From Mesostigma viride (Eukaryota; Streptophyta; Mesostigmatophyceae; Mesostigmatales; Mesostigmataceae): 64,000 bases of DNA. Below are positions 18,870 through 30,900 of the stretch, one piece after another. The notes beneath the pieces are model-generated. The model made no database searches and was not told the DNA's origin. It saw nothing but the letters and a program-made list of their open reading frames with translations. Location of the stretch: contig RPFO01001450.1 of NCBI GenBank assembly GCA_009746045.1, forward strand, positions 1-64,000, in the 5' to 3' direction. Numbering within the stretch: position 1 is the first letter of the stretch; every line of letters begins with the position of its first letter. The position numbers and the translations under genes were made by a program.

Positions 18870-19070
18870 AGCTTGTGTCAGGAAAATACGAGCACTGCCT
18901 GTGCTGCATTTTATGATATTGCGCGAAATCTTGGGCGATGGCGGCCGGAAATTATATCATCGTGTTCGTCATCAAAAGGCGAGTCTACTGCAATTTACCC
19001 GACCAAATTTCATGCCCGGATGCAAAAGTTATGAGCATTCTCGGCATCCATAGCTCGTCACCATCATGGA

Positions 19071-19290
19071 ATATGTGCTACATGATCTCCCCACGGAGGC
19101 ATGTTATAATTTAATTTAATTTAATAGCTCGTCACACCGTAAATCGTAAATCCTGCAGCGTGGGCAAGTAATCTGATCATCTGGTGTGCCTATGATGTGC
19201 CCCACACCAGATGATGCCTGGCTTTATTTAGTTATGCTGTGCCCATGCAGAGAGCTACTCTCTGCTGAGAAGCCATGCCCTGGTAGCTTC
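19071..19290 (+). repeat. Dispersed short repeat pieces, forward orientation
   Basis: 19071-19125 repeats the LINE 3' end at 18240-18300 (ATATGTGCTACATGA.CTCCCCACGGAGG followed by an AATTT tail). At 19230-19275 the segment CCATGCAGAGAGCTACTCTCTGCTGAGAAGCCATG appears, which is the inverse of pieces at 40108-40142 and 43052-43090. These are scraps of one family. The remainder of 19130-19792 shows no gene. Confidence 0.5.
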
Positions 19291-19792
19291 TGTATATTCT
19301 GATCAGGCACTCCGCAAAGGTGAAAACCTTCTGTAGCTTCTGTATATAGCCATGCTGATCGTTATTTTTCTCATGAGATTAGCATAGTACTCAGTGGCAT
19401 GCCCATGCGCATGACACGCAAGTACTCACAGGCTTATGCGCTTGTGCTGAAGTTTTACTTCGCAAATAAAAATGGAATATCCATGTGTACTAAAATAATA
19501 ACCTACCTACTACTGAAGTATTCAAACTGCCTTACTACATAGGGATTCAGCGATGAATCCATTGACATAATGGATCCAGCCATAAAAATCTGCGCTACTG
19601 TACCTGAGGTACCTTGCCCAAACACAAGGGGGATTCAACCATCAGCACTCAGTAGAGCATGCCCGATCAATTACCATGTCTTGTATACAGCCACATAATG
19701 CCTGTAATCCCATATAATGCCTATGTACAGTTCTGTGCTGTAGGAAGCTACAGCCCGGTACACCGTCACATAATTTAAGCACAGACGCCCCA

Positions 19793-22700
19793 CTATTGCA
19801 TGTCCATATTGCCGTGCACACCACAGGCATGATTCTCGGGACCCACCGGCTGCCCAGCCGCTGGCGACACAGATGCCACGCCCGCAGCAAACGTGAACGC
19901 GCCGCTGCCTGGGGGAGGCCCGCCACTACTTCCAAATTCAAATGGGTTGCGGCTGGCAGCACCTAGTGAGTCAAATGGTCCCCCGGCGGCGCTGCTGCCC
20001 GGTGGCAGGAAGCTCGGGCCGAGCTGCCCTGCAGATGCTTCGGCCCCAGGTGTCCCAGGTGTTACGTCGGTCCCCTCGCCAAACACAGCACGCTCGAACG
20101 CTTGTAACTGGCGTGCCGCGTCTGCCAAAGGTGGGGGGTAGCGAATGTGTGCGTTTATCAACCGCACGAGTTATCACAGGCGTGGTTCATCGAACGTGCT
20201 GGTAGTCAGGGTAAACAAGTAATGCCCCCACCTGCCGTGAATGTGGCTGCCATGGTGATGCCCGCACATGGCGTGATGTGGATGTGATGGCAATGCCCCC
20301 ACCTGGCATGATGCAGATGCCATAATCCATGCATGGCCAACCCCTCACCTGGTGTGATGTGGATACCCATCCCCTCACCTGGCGTGATGTTGATTCCTTT
20401 CCGCAGGCTCTTGACAAACTCGTACGCGTCGGCCAGCCGCATGCGCTGGTGCTTCATGAGGTAGGCCATGGCCAGCGCAGGAGCTCTGCTCACGCACGCA
20501 ACCAGGACAAGAGGAACCGCCGGACCACCGCCCAGAGCCCAGTCAAACACACACAAGCCCATCACCACGTGCACGGATCAAACCAACCAGCACAAGCACA
20601 CATGCGCAGGACCCAAAGTACACACGCATGAGACCACCAAGAAAAGCGCATGCACGCAGACACTCTCCCCCCACGCGCATGTGCGCAGACTCTGGCCGCA
20701 TGATCCGCGCCATAGCGCGTGCGTGCGAGGACAAACCGGGCGCGGCCCACCGGGCCCACCGCAGGCCAGACGGGATGGGCTGCGATGGCTTTCTGAGACG
20801 CCCCCCCTGTTCTGGCCCCCGCTCCCCCTGGTAGCTCCCTGCCTAGCAAGTCCGCTGGGACGCACACAGGGACAGCCACGCGGAAATCACCCTCCGACGT
20901 GGGGAACAAGGGCAAGCCACCAGCCCTCCCCTTCCCCTCTCCCCCTCCCCCTTTCACTGTGCAAGGCTCCCCCCCCCCCCCACACCCTCACCGCGTGATG
21001 GCCCCCTTTCCCCCTCACCGCGTGACACCTGACATGCAGTGGAGAAGCACCACCTCGCCCGCGCGCTGGATGCTCTCTGGACGATGGGGTGGGTGGGGGG
21101 AGTAGGGGCACCAATAATGTGTGACCGGGGTGGGGTCAACGCCGTGCATTGGGACGTGGGAAAGGAGGGAAAAGAAAGGAGTGGGAGACGGGGGGAGACA
21201 AAGAGGTGGGAAAGGGGAAGGGGAAGGGGAAGGGGAAGGGGAAGGGAGAGGGGGGAGCGTGGCCACATGGGCACGCCGCGTCAGCCCACATGCATGACAG
21301 CATCCCCCAACGCAAAGCATCGCATTTGATCCCACCACAACCAGTGCACAGCCGGTGCAAACAAACGACCGCCAGCATCCTGTGGTAGCGGCGACCAGGG
21401 CTAAACCATGGGGCTGTACGAAAAGGGCAGCGACAAGGGGCTCGTGGCCGCGCGTGCCACCCGGAGCCAAGTGCACGCGCACACCCTACGCCCTAAAACC
21501 TACACAGGAGCCGAACGCACATGCACACCCTACGCCCTACACCCTAAACGGAAGCCCAGTGCACTCGCACACCCTACGCCCTAAACGAGAGCGAAACACA
21601 CTGTGAGATGCCAACCAGGCCATGACGAGGGGAACGGAGAGGGGGCCAGGGGGGGTGGCGGCAGTGCCGGCATTTTCGGCAAGAAGTGGTGGCGGAGATG
21701 GCACAATGGCTCGCACAGAAGGTGGGGTGGTGCTGCGTTAGACATCACGGTGGGGCGGTGCTGCGTTATACGGAATGTGGCAGGGATGGCAGTGAGGAGA
21801 CAGCAGGACGTCCTCTGTGGTGGTGAGGGGATCCAGGGGGTGGTGCACCGCAAGCTGGCATCACAAGAGACAACCTGGCACACGCCACCGCACGCATCAC
21901 AGCTGATAGAGATAAGGTTAATGGGCCACGCATCACAGCTGGGTTCATGAACCCTCTCCTCCACCACTCTACATCCACGCACCCTCGTCCAGCACAGGCC
22001 GATGGGCCGTGTATATTCGACCGATCACAACCCATTCGGCAGGCTAGGATGGACACTCGGCTCCTGCAGGCCTTTCGAGGCACCGCTCGATACCACATAA
22101 GGACCTTGTCCCCACGGGTGAGGGGTGCAAAGGCGTGGAGAGTGCGTGCAGGCAAGGGAGAAAGGCAAGAGAGAAAGGCAAGGGAGGAAGGCCAGGGAGA
22201 AACTGCTACGGAGAAAAGCAAGGGAGAAACAGCCGTGCACATGAGCACCAGCATGCAGCAACGATGCTGGCAAACCAATGGCAAAGACCGCGCCAGCACG
22301 CTGGCAAGAAAAACAATGTCCACACAGCTGCCTCAGTTCATGCAGTAAAGGCAGAGTTTGTCCCGTGTGCTGGTCCGCTCACCTAGGGATGCTAGCACCT
22401 AAGGGCTGGTTGACCCACCTAGGGATGCCAGCACAGGTTCAAAGGGAAGTGTGGTGCCCTCCGGCGGATACGTGTGGTAGGTAAAGGTGTTGCGGAACAG
22501 GTTGTGGCAGGCAGGCACGACCTGCAGGCGCCAGTAGAAGGGAGCATGTGCAGAAACACGAGGCTTTCGGAATCAGAAGCAGTGGCCAAATTTCCACACC
22601 ATTCCTGTGAATAGAACAACAAAAAGAAAGGGACACAAAAGGCAAGTAAAGCATGCAGAGAAAGGCGGGCTGAGGTTGACATACATTCACAATATGCTTG

Positions 22701-23053
22701 ATCCCCATATCCCGAAGCAACTCTGCTCTTGACGCGGTGTCATAACTCCCCAGAAAGAGAAAATTGGGGATAATCTCGGTCGGCAGCGCACTAAACCGTT
22801 CTCCTTTCTCGTCGGCAGCCAGCGGGCGATGGCCGCAGACACCACATATCTCGCCCTCCTGAAACGGGCCAGAAAGGAGCATGGATAAGGTCGGTTTTCC
22901 AGCAACTAAGTAGACCGGCGCCAAAACCTCCTCCAACAACTTTTAAAAAGCAAGTAGGCATTCGAAGCAAGGCGTTAATAGAGAGTTCCTTACCTCGTAT
23001 TTGTGGTAATGATTGCATATAAAGCACGGGTTCTCACGTTCACGCTTGCCCAT
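19793..23053 (-). CDS. Dual-specificity protein phosphatase with N-terminal zinc-binding cysteines
   Basis: Six exons (complement of 22994-23053, 22685-22858, 22419-22521, 21019-21076, 20379-20485, 19793-20121) join with consistent phases into 276 aa, all with GT-AG borders. Residues 1-36 hold paired cysteines (NPCFICNHYHKYE then GEICGVCGHRP), a probable zinc ribbon. The DSP fold follows: ALPTEIIPNFLFLGSYDTAS, then HIVN, then LFRNTFTYHTYPPEGTTLPF, and the catalytic loop HCMSGVTR, which fits the C-x5-R signature and is split by an intron inside the Arg codon. It continues with APALAMAYLMKHQRMRLADA and the closing QLQAFERAVFG. The last 80 residues are Gly/Pro/Phe-rich. These enzymes dephosphorylate phospho-Tyr/Ser/Thr, often MAP kinases. 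The gene is head-to-head with the kinase fusion, 1118 bp apart. Confidence 0.85.
20930..21600. repeat. Low-complexity intron sequence with telomere-like strings
   Basis: Within phosphatase introns there is a C/G-rich run at 20930-20985, a (GGGGAA)n tract at 21208-21248, and at 21480-21595 several CACCCTACGCCCTAAA-type strings resembling degenerate CCCTAAA telomere repeats. The catalytic exon 21019-21076 is embedded between them. Confidence 0.55.
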
Positions 23054-24171
23054 CCTGGCTGCTATTTACTAAGTGAAAACACAGTTATCAGTACGATGCC
23101 CATATTGCTTCCCATTAAGTGCAGGCCTCAAGTTCACACTTGGCTGCCGATATTATGACAATTGCGTTCTAATTGGAATGAGAACTCCACTGCCACGAAA
23201 TCGGCAAGAATTAAACAACGAGAATTGGAAGGCACGCCCTTTCACGCCATCTGTCTATCAAGCAGCTGGTGACATCCAAAGGACATCAAGATGGGCAGCA
23301 GACCAGCGAGGCAGCGAATGGAACCAGAACACGTTGGGGCCAGTCCGCCAGTGTGAGCTCGCTGGGGACAGTTGGAGATCGCGGGGGGCAGGCGCCATCT
23401 CCTTGTCCCGCCCTCGAGCGCGCCAATTAACCTGCCCCATGTACTGGGGGTATACTAGACGCTGGCAAGGCAGGCTTGGAACTGAACTAAATACCTTGGG
23501 CATTGGCAGCGTCGTCCCTTGTGGAAGTTTACTAACAACCTGGGTGTCCGAGGCTTCCATTCGGCGCAGGTCGCTTTCGTCAACTCTGGGACCTTGGCAG
23601 TTGGCATCACGAACGAGCTTAGTTCTTGCTGTACTGTACTGTAACAGTTTTTACCGTCGTGTGCATCTACCCGCATAATTCGCGCGGCTGTCCCTCGAAA
23701 TGGAGCATTTTGTACAGGTGGCAGCCGGGGTGACACGTGACAAACAAAGCGATCCGAAGACCGTGCAGCCATGGCCGACTGCAAAACAACAAAGTTAAAT
23801 GGGAATGCACCATTGTGTAATGGTTTCTTTTCGCCTGCCGATGTATATGAACGCAGATATTTATTGGCGTGCGCGTCGGGCATAAAGCCGTGTGCATTTC
23901 ACACGGCGCGTGATTCATGACGCGTGGGGCGTCGCTGACCTCAATTACCAGCCTCTTACCCATGCAATGAGATTCAAGCGTTACGTTGCCATGTCAATTG
24001 AGCATGTTAACACTTCAACAGAGCCTTGACACGATGCACGGCATTAAGTGGGTAGATGGATAAAGAAACGAGGCAAGGAAATCGGAAGCGAATTTCAAAT
24101 ACCACGTCGCTAGATCACCGTTCGCAGCTTGTTTGCTTGCGTATCCCTAGGACCTAGGATTAGCGCACAAA
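23054..24171. other. Intergenic region between divergent phosphatase and kinase genes
   Basis: 1118 bp between two start codons on opposite strands, so it must hold both promoters. A 201-codon open frame at 23073-23678 has no recognisable features and I treat it as chance. No clear TATA box or repeat was noticed. Confidence 0.5.
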
Positions 24172-24892
24172 ATGAACGATCCTCCAAAGGAATTCCTCTG
24201 CCCGCTGTCCCTTGACATCATGTCAGACCCCGTCGTAACGGAAACAGGGGAGATTTTTGAGCGGTCCGCGATCCAGAGCTGGTTTGATAACGGGCACAGG
24301 ACATGCCCGTGGACGTGCCAGAAGCTCAAGTCGTGTAAGCTGATCCCAGTCCGGTTAATTAGGGAGATGGTCAACAATTGGAAACGACAGCAGGAGCAGC
24401 TTGAACGTCTGGGGGCAACCGACGACGCCGTCAAGGTGATTGAAGGCGATAGGCTTCTGCTTGGGCGGGTGATCGGTTCCGGCGGGCTCAGTTCCGTCCG
24501 CGCGGCCACCCTGCTGCCATCCGGGGAGCAAGTGGCCGTCAAAATGCTGCCCCTTCAGGCTCTCTCCGACGACGATTCCGCCAGATTCAGGAAGGAGGTT
24601 CGGATTCTGCAGCGCGCCTCCCTCTACTGCCGCAACATCTGCCGCCTGTTGGGGGTTGCCGAGAAGGACAACCAGCTATGCATTGTGATGGCGCTCTACG
24701 AGGAGTCCCTGGAGCAGCTCATCAACCGCACGAGCGCCAAGTGGGCCGAGAGCCACAGCCTGACGGGCACGCCCCCGCCCCCCGAGGGCGCGGACAACCG
24801 CTTGCCCGGCCTGCCCCTCTCCCAGCTGGTGCCCATCGCAATGGACGTGTGCGTGGCCATGGCGGAGCTGCATGGGATGGTGGGTGGCATCA

Positions 24893-24931
<39 letters not shown>

Positions 24932-27900
24932 ATGCGTGGGGTGGTGGGTGCCGCGTGTGTGTGCAGCTGTTGTGGGAATGTGGGCCCTGGTGTGGGGTCA
25001 GCAATGTGGGTGGTCAGGCACCTGATGCATGGACGCGGTGGGGGTGGGGGTGGGCACGTGCGTCATGGGGCACATCAGGCACTGTGATGCGTGCTTTTGG
25101 ATACATGCCTGGTCCCCGCTGTGCCACGCCGTGTCGCACGCAAGTACTTACATGCCTGGTCCCCTGTGCACACATGTGTGACCTTTCCTACTTTCCACGT
25201 CATAGTTACCCCACATGCGCACATTCAAGCCCCCGCTCCACTCCATCACGGCCACTGCCATCGCACCCACCCGTGCCATCATCCGCTCCTGACCGGTACG
25301 GTCGCGGCCATCGCTTCTGCGGCCATATCCTCACAGTCCCTGCCATGGCTGCCAACAACCGCACCGCCTGCCTCCCCTAGACATGTCGTGGCTCGTAACG
25401 CGTTGCGTCTGCTGCCACATGCTGCCCTGCCGCCGCGTCTGCACGCAGAACATCCTGGTGAAGGACCTGAAGCCTGCGAACGTGCTGCTCGACAAGTATG
25501 GCCGCGCAGTGGTGGCTGACTTTGGCATATCCACCGTGCTGGAGAGCACGATGCACCACGCGTCGAGCGCCGAGGGGTCCTACCACTACATGGCGCCGGA
25601 GCAGTGGGCACCGGTGGACCTGGGGGGGGTCACCACCAAGGCCGACGTCTGGGGCTTTGCGTGCATGGTCATAGAGATGGCGACGGGGGCCCCTGTGTGG
25701 GGCAGCCAGGTGAGTGGCCGCGCCCTAGGACCGTCCTACGGCTGCGCAAGACAAGCACTTATCGAGTTCCTGTGTCTTCGCCCAATCATGGTCCCCGTTT
25801 CTCTGCTCCTTTCCTCGCCTGGCGGCTACTGCTGGTGCTTGCTGTGGTATGAGAGGCCAGCTCCTTCTCTCGTGGTGGATGCACCCATTCTATTGTCGTC
25901 GATGCACTTTGGACGCACGTGTGCGCGCTTTCGACACCCGTTTGCCACGCCTGACTTCTAACGCACCTGCCCACACATGACTCCCCCGGTGCTGTCGTCA
26001 CCCCACCCCCCATTGCTGCCCCCTGCCTGCACCCCCTCCCTCCCCCAGCCCATGATGCAGATCATGACAGACGTGGTGCAGAAACGGCGCGCGCCGTCAG
26101 TGCCGCACGCGCTGCCGCAGGAGCTGCGCGAGGTGCTGGCGCGCTGCTTCAGCTTTGCCCCCGCCGACCGGCCGAGCTTCAACGCCATCTTGGAGGTGCT
26201 GCGCCGCACGTGGGCCGGCATGCAGCCCCGTTCGCTGGACACAGCTGCACCGGCTACCCCCAGGGAGGGCGGGGAGGGAGGGGTCACGGGGGGCAGCCTG
26301 TTGTCACTTGTGGTGGCGGGTGAGGAGGCGGATAGGAAGACGTCGGGTTTGCTGCAGGAGCGTGTGAAGGAATTGCTGGACCTGCAGAAGCGCGTGAGTG
26401 AGCTCACCGCCGCGCTGGAGGCGAGAAACACCCTGCTGGGGGCCAGAGATGCCGAGCTGCAGCAGCTGCGCTTCCAGCTGGCGGCATCCCAGCAAACAGG
26501 GGTGCAGGCGGGTAACGCGCCGGGTCCCTGGGGCACCCCTCACCCTGGCAGAGGGTCCCTAGGGCAGGCGCAGAACGGTCTGGCCGCAAACCCGTCGTGC
26601 GATGGTGCCATGCCAGCGCGTGCGGCGGAGGACGTGGAATGGCCACCCAAAGCAGCGACGGTGGTGGAGAGTCGCACTGGCGTCAATTGTACAGCGGGCG
26701 TCCGCGATGGTGGTAGCATCACCAGCAGCACACCCCACCATGGCAGCAACGGCGCTGGTGGAGGCAACATTCTGATTGAGGATGCGGGTGACACTCGTCC
26801 GGACGGCGAGGGAAGCAGCCCCGTGTTTAGGCACATGAACGTGGCAGGGGTCGCCCAGGTGCCCCAGGGTGTTCGCATATTCGGGCTGGCAGGCTATGAC
26901 GTGACGGATGCAAGTTTGGGAGGAAGAGAGAGGACACGAGACACTGCCGCCGTGAGCGAGGCCGCGGCTCCCTCACTAGGCTTGGGCGGGGTGGGCACGC
27001 GAGAAGGGGTGAGTGGCCAGGGTGCTGCGAATGCTGTGCCTGCACATCGCCATACAGTGGCCGCGGCAGGCGTGGGTGCGGGGTCCAGTCAACGACATCT
27101 GGTCACAGTGACAGCTGGCAGCAGCACGGTTCGCGGTGGAAACAGCACAAGTGCCGGTGCTGCGCTGGCGGCAGCGCTGGCAGCCGATCCCTTGGGCAAC
27201 GGGGGTGCCACCAACGCCCAAAATAGCCGCGGTGGCGGTGTCAGCATGCAAGCCATGGCGGACGCCCGTGCGCGTACATCCACGAGCAGCGGTGCATCGC
27301 AGGACGTGCCAACGCCGGCTGCCGTACTGCCCCTGCAGCCCCCATCTTCATTATCCGCCGAGCCAAGGTCAGCGTCCCTGTCATCGACCCATCGAACGGG
27401 ACCGCCTGCAGAACCTGCGTGGCCGTTCTGGGACCCGCAGCCACAGCCGGGGAGTGTGGCGGCTCCGCCCCCCAACAACCCCACGCAGGCCAGTCCTGCC
27501 CCACAGTCTCACGGGCCTCCGTTGCTGTCGTCGAGGACACTGCCGGCAATGGGGCCGCAAGCAGGGCCGCCGGCAGCCACGCAAACGCCACCATCCCAAC
27601 TTGCGCCACAGGCACCCGCAACGCGACCGGAGAGAGGAGCTGCAGCGACCCGTCAGCCGTCGGCGACCGTGGCGGTTCCGGCGCCCACGCTTGCGGTGGC
27701 GAGTGCTGCGATGCCACCTGTCGCCCAACGGGCCTCGGTGCCACCTGCCCGCTCATCTATTGACGTGGGGAGCTCTGCACACGTGGAGGGGGTGGGGGGC
27801 TCGTCGTCGTGTGAGCCGGCCAACAGGTCGCACTTGCAGAGCGCTCCGTCCCTGGTGCAGGGTGCCGCCACATCATCGTCCACCACACCGAATCGCAGCA

Positions 27901-30900
27901 GCTCAGGGGGGAAAGGGGGGATGCTCCAGCGCTTGGGGCTGGGGGCGTCGCGGGTGAGCGCGTGGTCGTGTCTGCAGCACTGCTAGAGTGTTGGTTGAGA
28001 TGTCACTTTCACCGTGTCTGTTTTCTGTTTTCCCCACCACAGAAAACGTCAGGGGTTGGCCTTTGGTAGTACCTGGTGCCTTATAAAAAACGTTTTTCTA
28101 CAGAGCCACACATGCACGCTTTGATGTTGGCGCGGTTTGCTCGTATTGCTTGCCAAGGCTGTAAGCTATTGCAGTCCTTGGCGTTGGCTGCGTGTGGCGG
28201 ATCCGATCATAGGGCTGCCTGTGTGTGCTTGGACATACTGGTACAGGGTATGTCACGCATGCACGGATCTGTTTCTCACAAACATATCATACCCACATGC
28301 ACTCATGCAAGCGTGTTAACATGCGAGGTGACGCCCCTGTGGTCCCCCGCCATGCTGATGCTTGCAGTCCACGTCGGGGGACAGCCAACGGGCACCCGGC
28401 GGGATCCTGGACGCCAGCACACTGCGCGGTCATGCCGCCGCCGTCACCTCGCTGGTGGTGGGGCACGGGAAGGTTATTTATAGCGGGTCGGCGGATGGAT
28501 CCCTGAGGGTGAGCGCCGGCATCCGGGTCACTTGCGGGCAAAGGTCCTGACATCGGGCCACGCGGACGGTGATCACACTATAGTGTCTGGGCAATATAGT
28601 GTCTTGGCACTAACGATTGTCTCGCATAGTGTGCAGCCAAATATATGATTCTCTGGATTGCCACCCTGGGTTGGGGGCATTAAGGTGTTGTGCAGTGTGA
28701 TTCCGTCGTATTGCCTGGTACATACCCAGCGCGCATGCATTTTTTATGGCTTTGCGTCTGCTGAAATCATGATCATAGTCTTGTTTCCTAAGCATCAGGA
28801 TGGGATTATCTACTACAGTGTCCGGCATGAATCGTCTGATGGGATGAAGCTGTAACGCCCTGCGGTACTCCACGATCCCACCGTTTCCAGCCAGCCCTTG
28901 CTTTGTGTTTGAAGGGCTCTTAGAACAGGATGGGATGGAAGAGTGGACTCACCACGTTGGGGGCATATCCTTGCCCGAGGGATGGCCATTCGTTGCCCAT
29001 CCAATAGCATGGGCGCACGAGCACGTCGGGCGCATCCGTGGGGGTCGGCATGCGCGCTACAGCATGATCGCAAGTTGCATGATGGGCCCCAACGGCGAGA
29101 CATGATGCGGTTGCCAGTATCATCGCGCTGGCAAACCACAGCACATCCGCCATGAGAGGGCTGATGCTGGTCGCTGTAAGTTCACTGTCTTGTCTTGTCT
29201 ACTCCTTGCCATGATTGCGTGCCGCTCCTGTGCCCCTGTCTGGCATCGGTTGCGGGCGGCAGGTATGGGCCCTCTCATCGGATGCCGTGCCCTCGTACGC
29301 ATGCACGGGCGTGCTGGACACCGGCACCGCCATATCCGCGCTGGGGGTGGACGACTTCTTCCTCTACACCGCGTGCAACACCAGCGTGGGCACCGTCAAG
29401 GTCCGCGCACTTGCTCCTGCTGCCCTGGTTGCCTGCTGTTCATCCTGCCCTCCTGCCCTCCTGCCCTCCTGCCCTCCTGCCCTCCTGCCCTCCTGCCCTC
29501 CTGCCCTCCTGCCCTCCTGCCCTCCTGCCCTCCTGCCCTCCTGCCCTCCTGCCCTCCTGCCCTCCTGCCCTCCTGCCCTCCTGCCCTCCTGCCCTCCTGC
29601 CCTCCTGCCCTCCTGCCCTCCTGCCCTCCTGCCCTCCTGCCCTCCTGCCCTCCTGCCCTCCTGCCCTCCTGCCCTCCTGCCCTCCTGCCCTCCTGCCCTC
29701 CTGCCCTCCTGCCCTCCTGCCCTCCTGCCCTCCTGCCCTCCTGCCCTCCTGTCCTCCTGCGCCTCTCGTGCCCTTTGTGCCCTGCCCGTGGCGCCCCCTG
29801 CGCCTATCGTCTTCCTTGCGTCCATGCAGCGAGGCATGTTCCCAATGTGGTGTGCCCATGGGTTGGTTGATGTGCGCATGGATTGGTTGATGTGCCCACG
29901 GATTGGTTGGTGTGCCCATGGGTTGGTTGGTGTGCCCACGGATTGGTTGATGTGCCCATGGAGTGGTTGATGTGCCCACGGATTGGTTGATGTGCCCATG
30001 GGTTGGTTGGTGTGCCCACGGATTGGTTGGTGTGCCCATGGATTGGTTGATGTGCCCATGGATTGGTTGATGTGCCCATGGATTGGTTGATGTGCCCATG
30101 GATTGGTTGGTGTGCGCATGGGTTGGTTGATGTGCCCATGGGTTGGTTGATGTGCGCACACGATGGAGACATGATGTACCCACGGTTTACGCTAAGGGTG
30201 TACACATCACAAGCGTGGCTGTTCACCCATGAGCTTCCATCCCATCCTACCCTTCCCCCCTAAATTTCCGTTCCTGTCCCCCTCTTCCCCCCTCTCCCCA
30301 GGTGTGGGGCGCGGGCCTGTCAGGCGTGCACAGCTTCGGCGCCATCTCATCCCTGGAAGGCCACGCGGGTCCCATCCTCTGCATGGCGCTGTCCATGGAC
30401 GCGGTGTACACAGGGTCCGCCGACAAAATGGTAAAGGTAAGGGTGGGGCATGCGCACGCAAAATAGATGGTCAGCAGGTGGGCGGATCCACATGCTGGCT
30501 TCATCGGCAGAGCCGCCCTCCTCATCCGGGTGGATCTTCGATGATCGGTAACTTGTTTAGGGGACCCCGAATAACGTGTTTAGGGGGGCCGTCACCTCGC
30601 TTATACAGCGGTTGATTGCGCCTCCTTGGGGGAGGGGATTGGGAGCGGGCGGGTACTGCTGCCATCTGGTACGCAGCAGTTTGCTCCATGTTAGCAGTAC
30701 CGTGTTGACAGTGCCAGGTTAACCGTGTTCCGCGATACCGAGTATTTTTACACCCCGTTGGGCGCTCCCCAAACGCTCAGTGTCATTCTGCGAGCGCCAT
30801 GGCTCCTTTTCGAAGGCTGCTCCTCTTTCGCTTCATGTATAAAGGAGCTGTCGTTACGGCTGGCGACATCAGAAGGTGCTTGTTCTCCAGTTTCTTCTTT

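Noticed and set aside
23073-23678. 201-codon frame upstream of the kinase gene
   Set aside because: No domain, odd composition, and it occupies the shared promoter interval of two divergent genes.
29195-30183. Pro/Leu/Ser-rich and HINQPMGTSTN-type frames as a repeat protein
   Set aside because: They cross the 8-bp and 20-bp arrays in the intron between two WD40 exons; the real exon is only 29263-29400.
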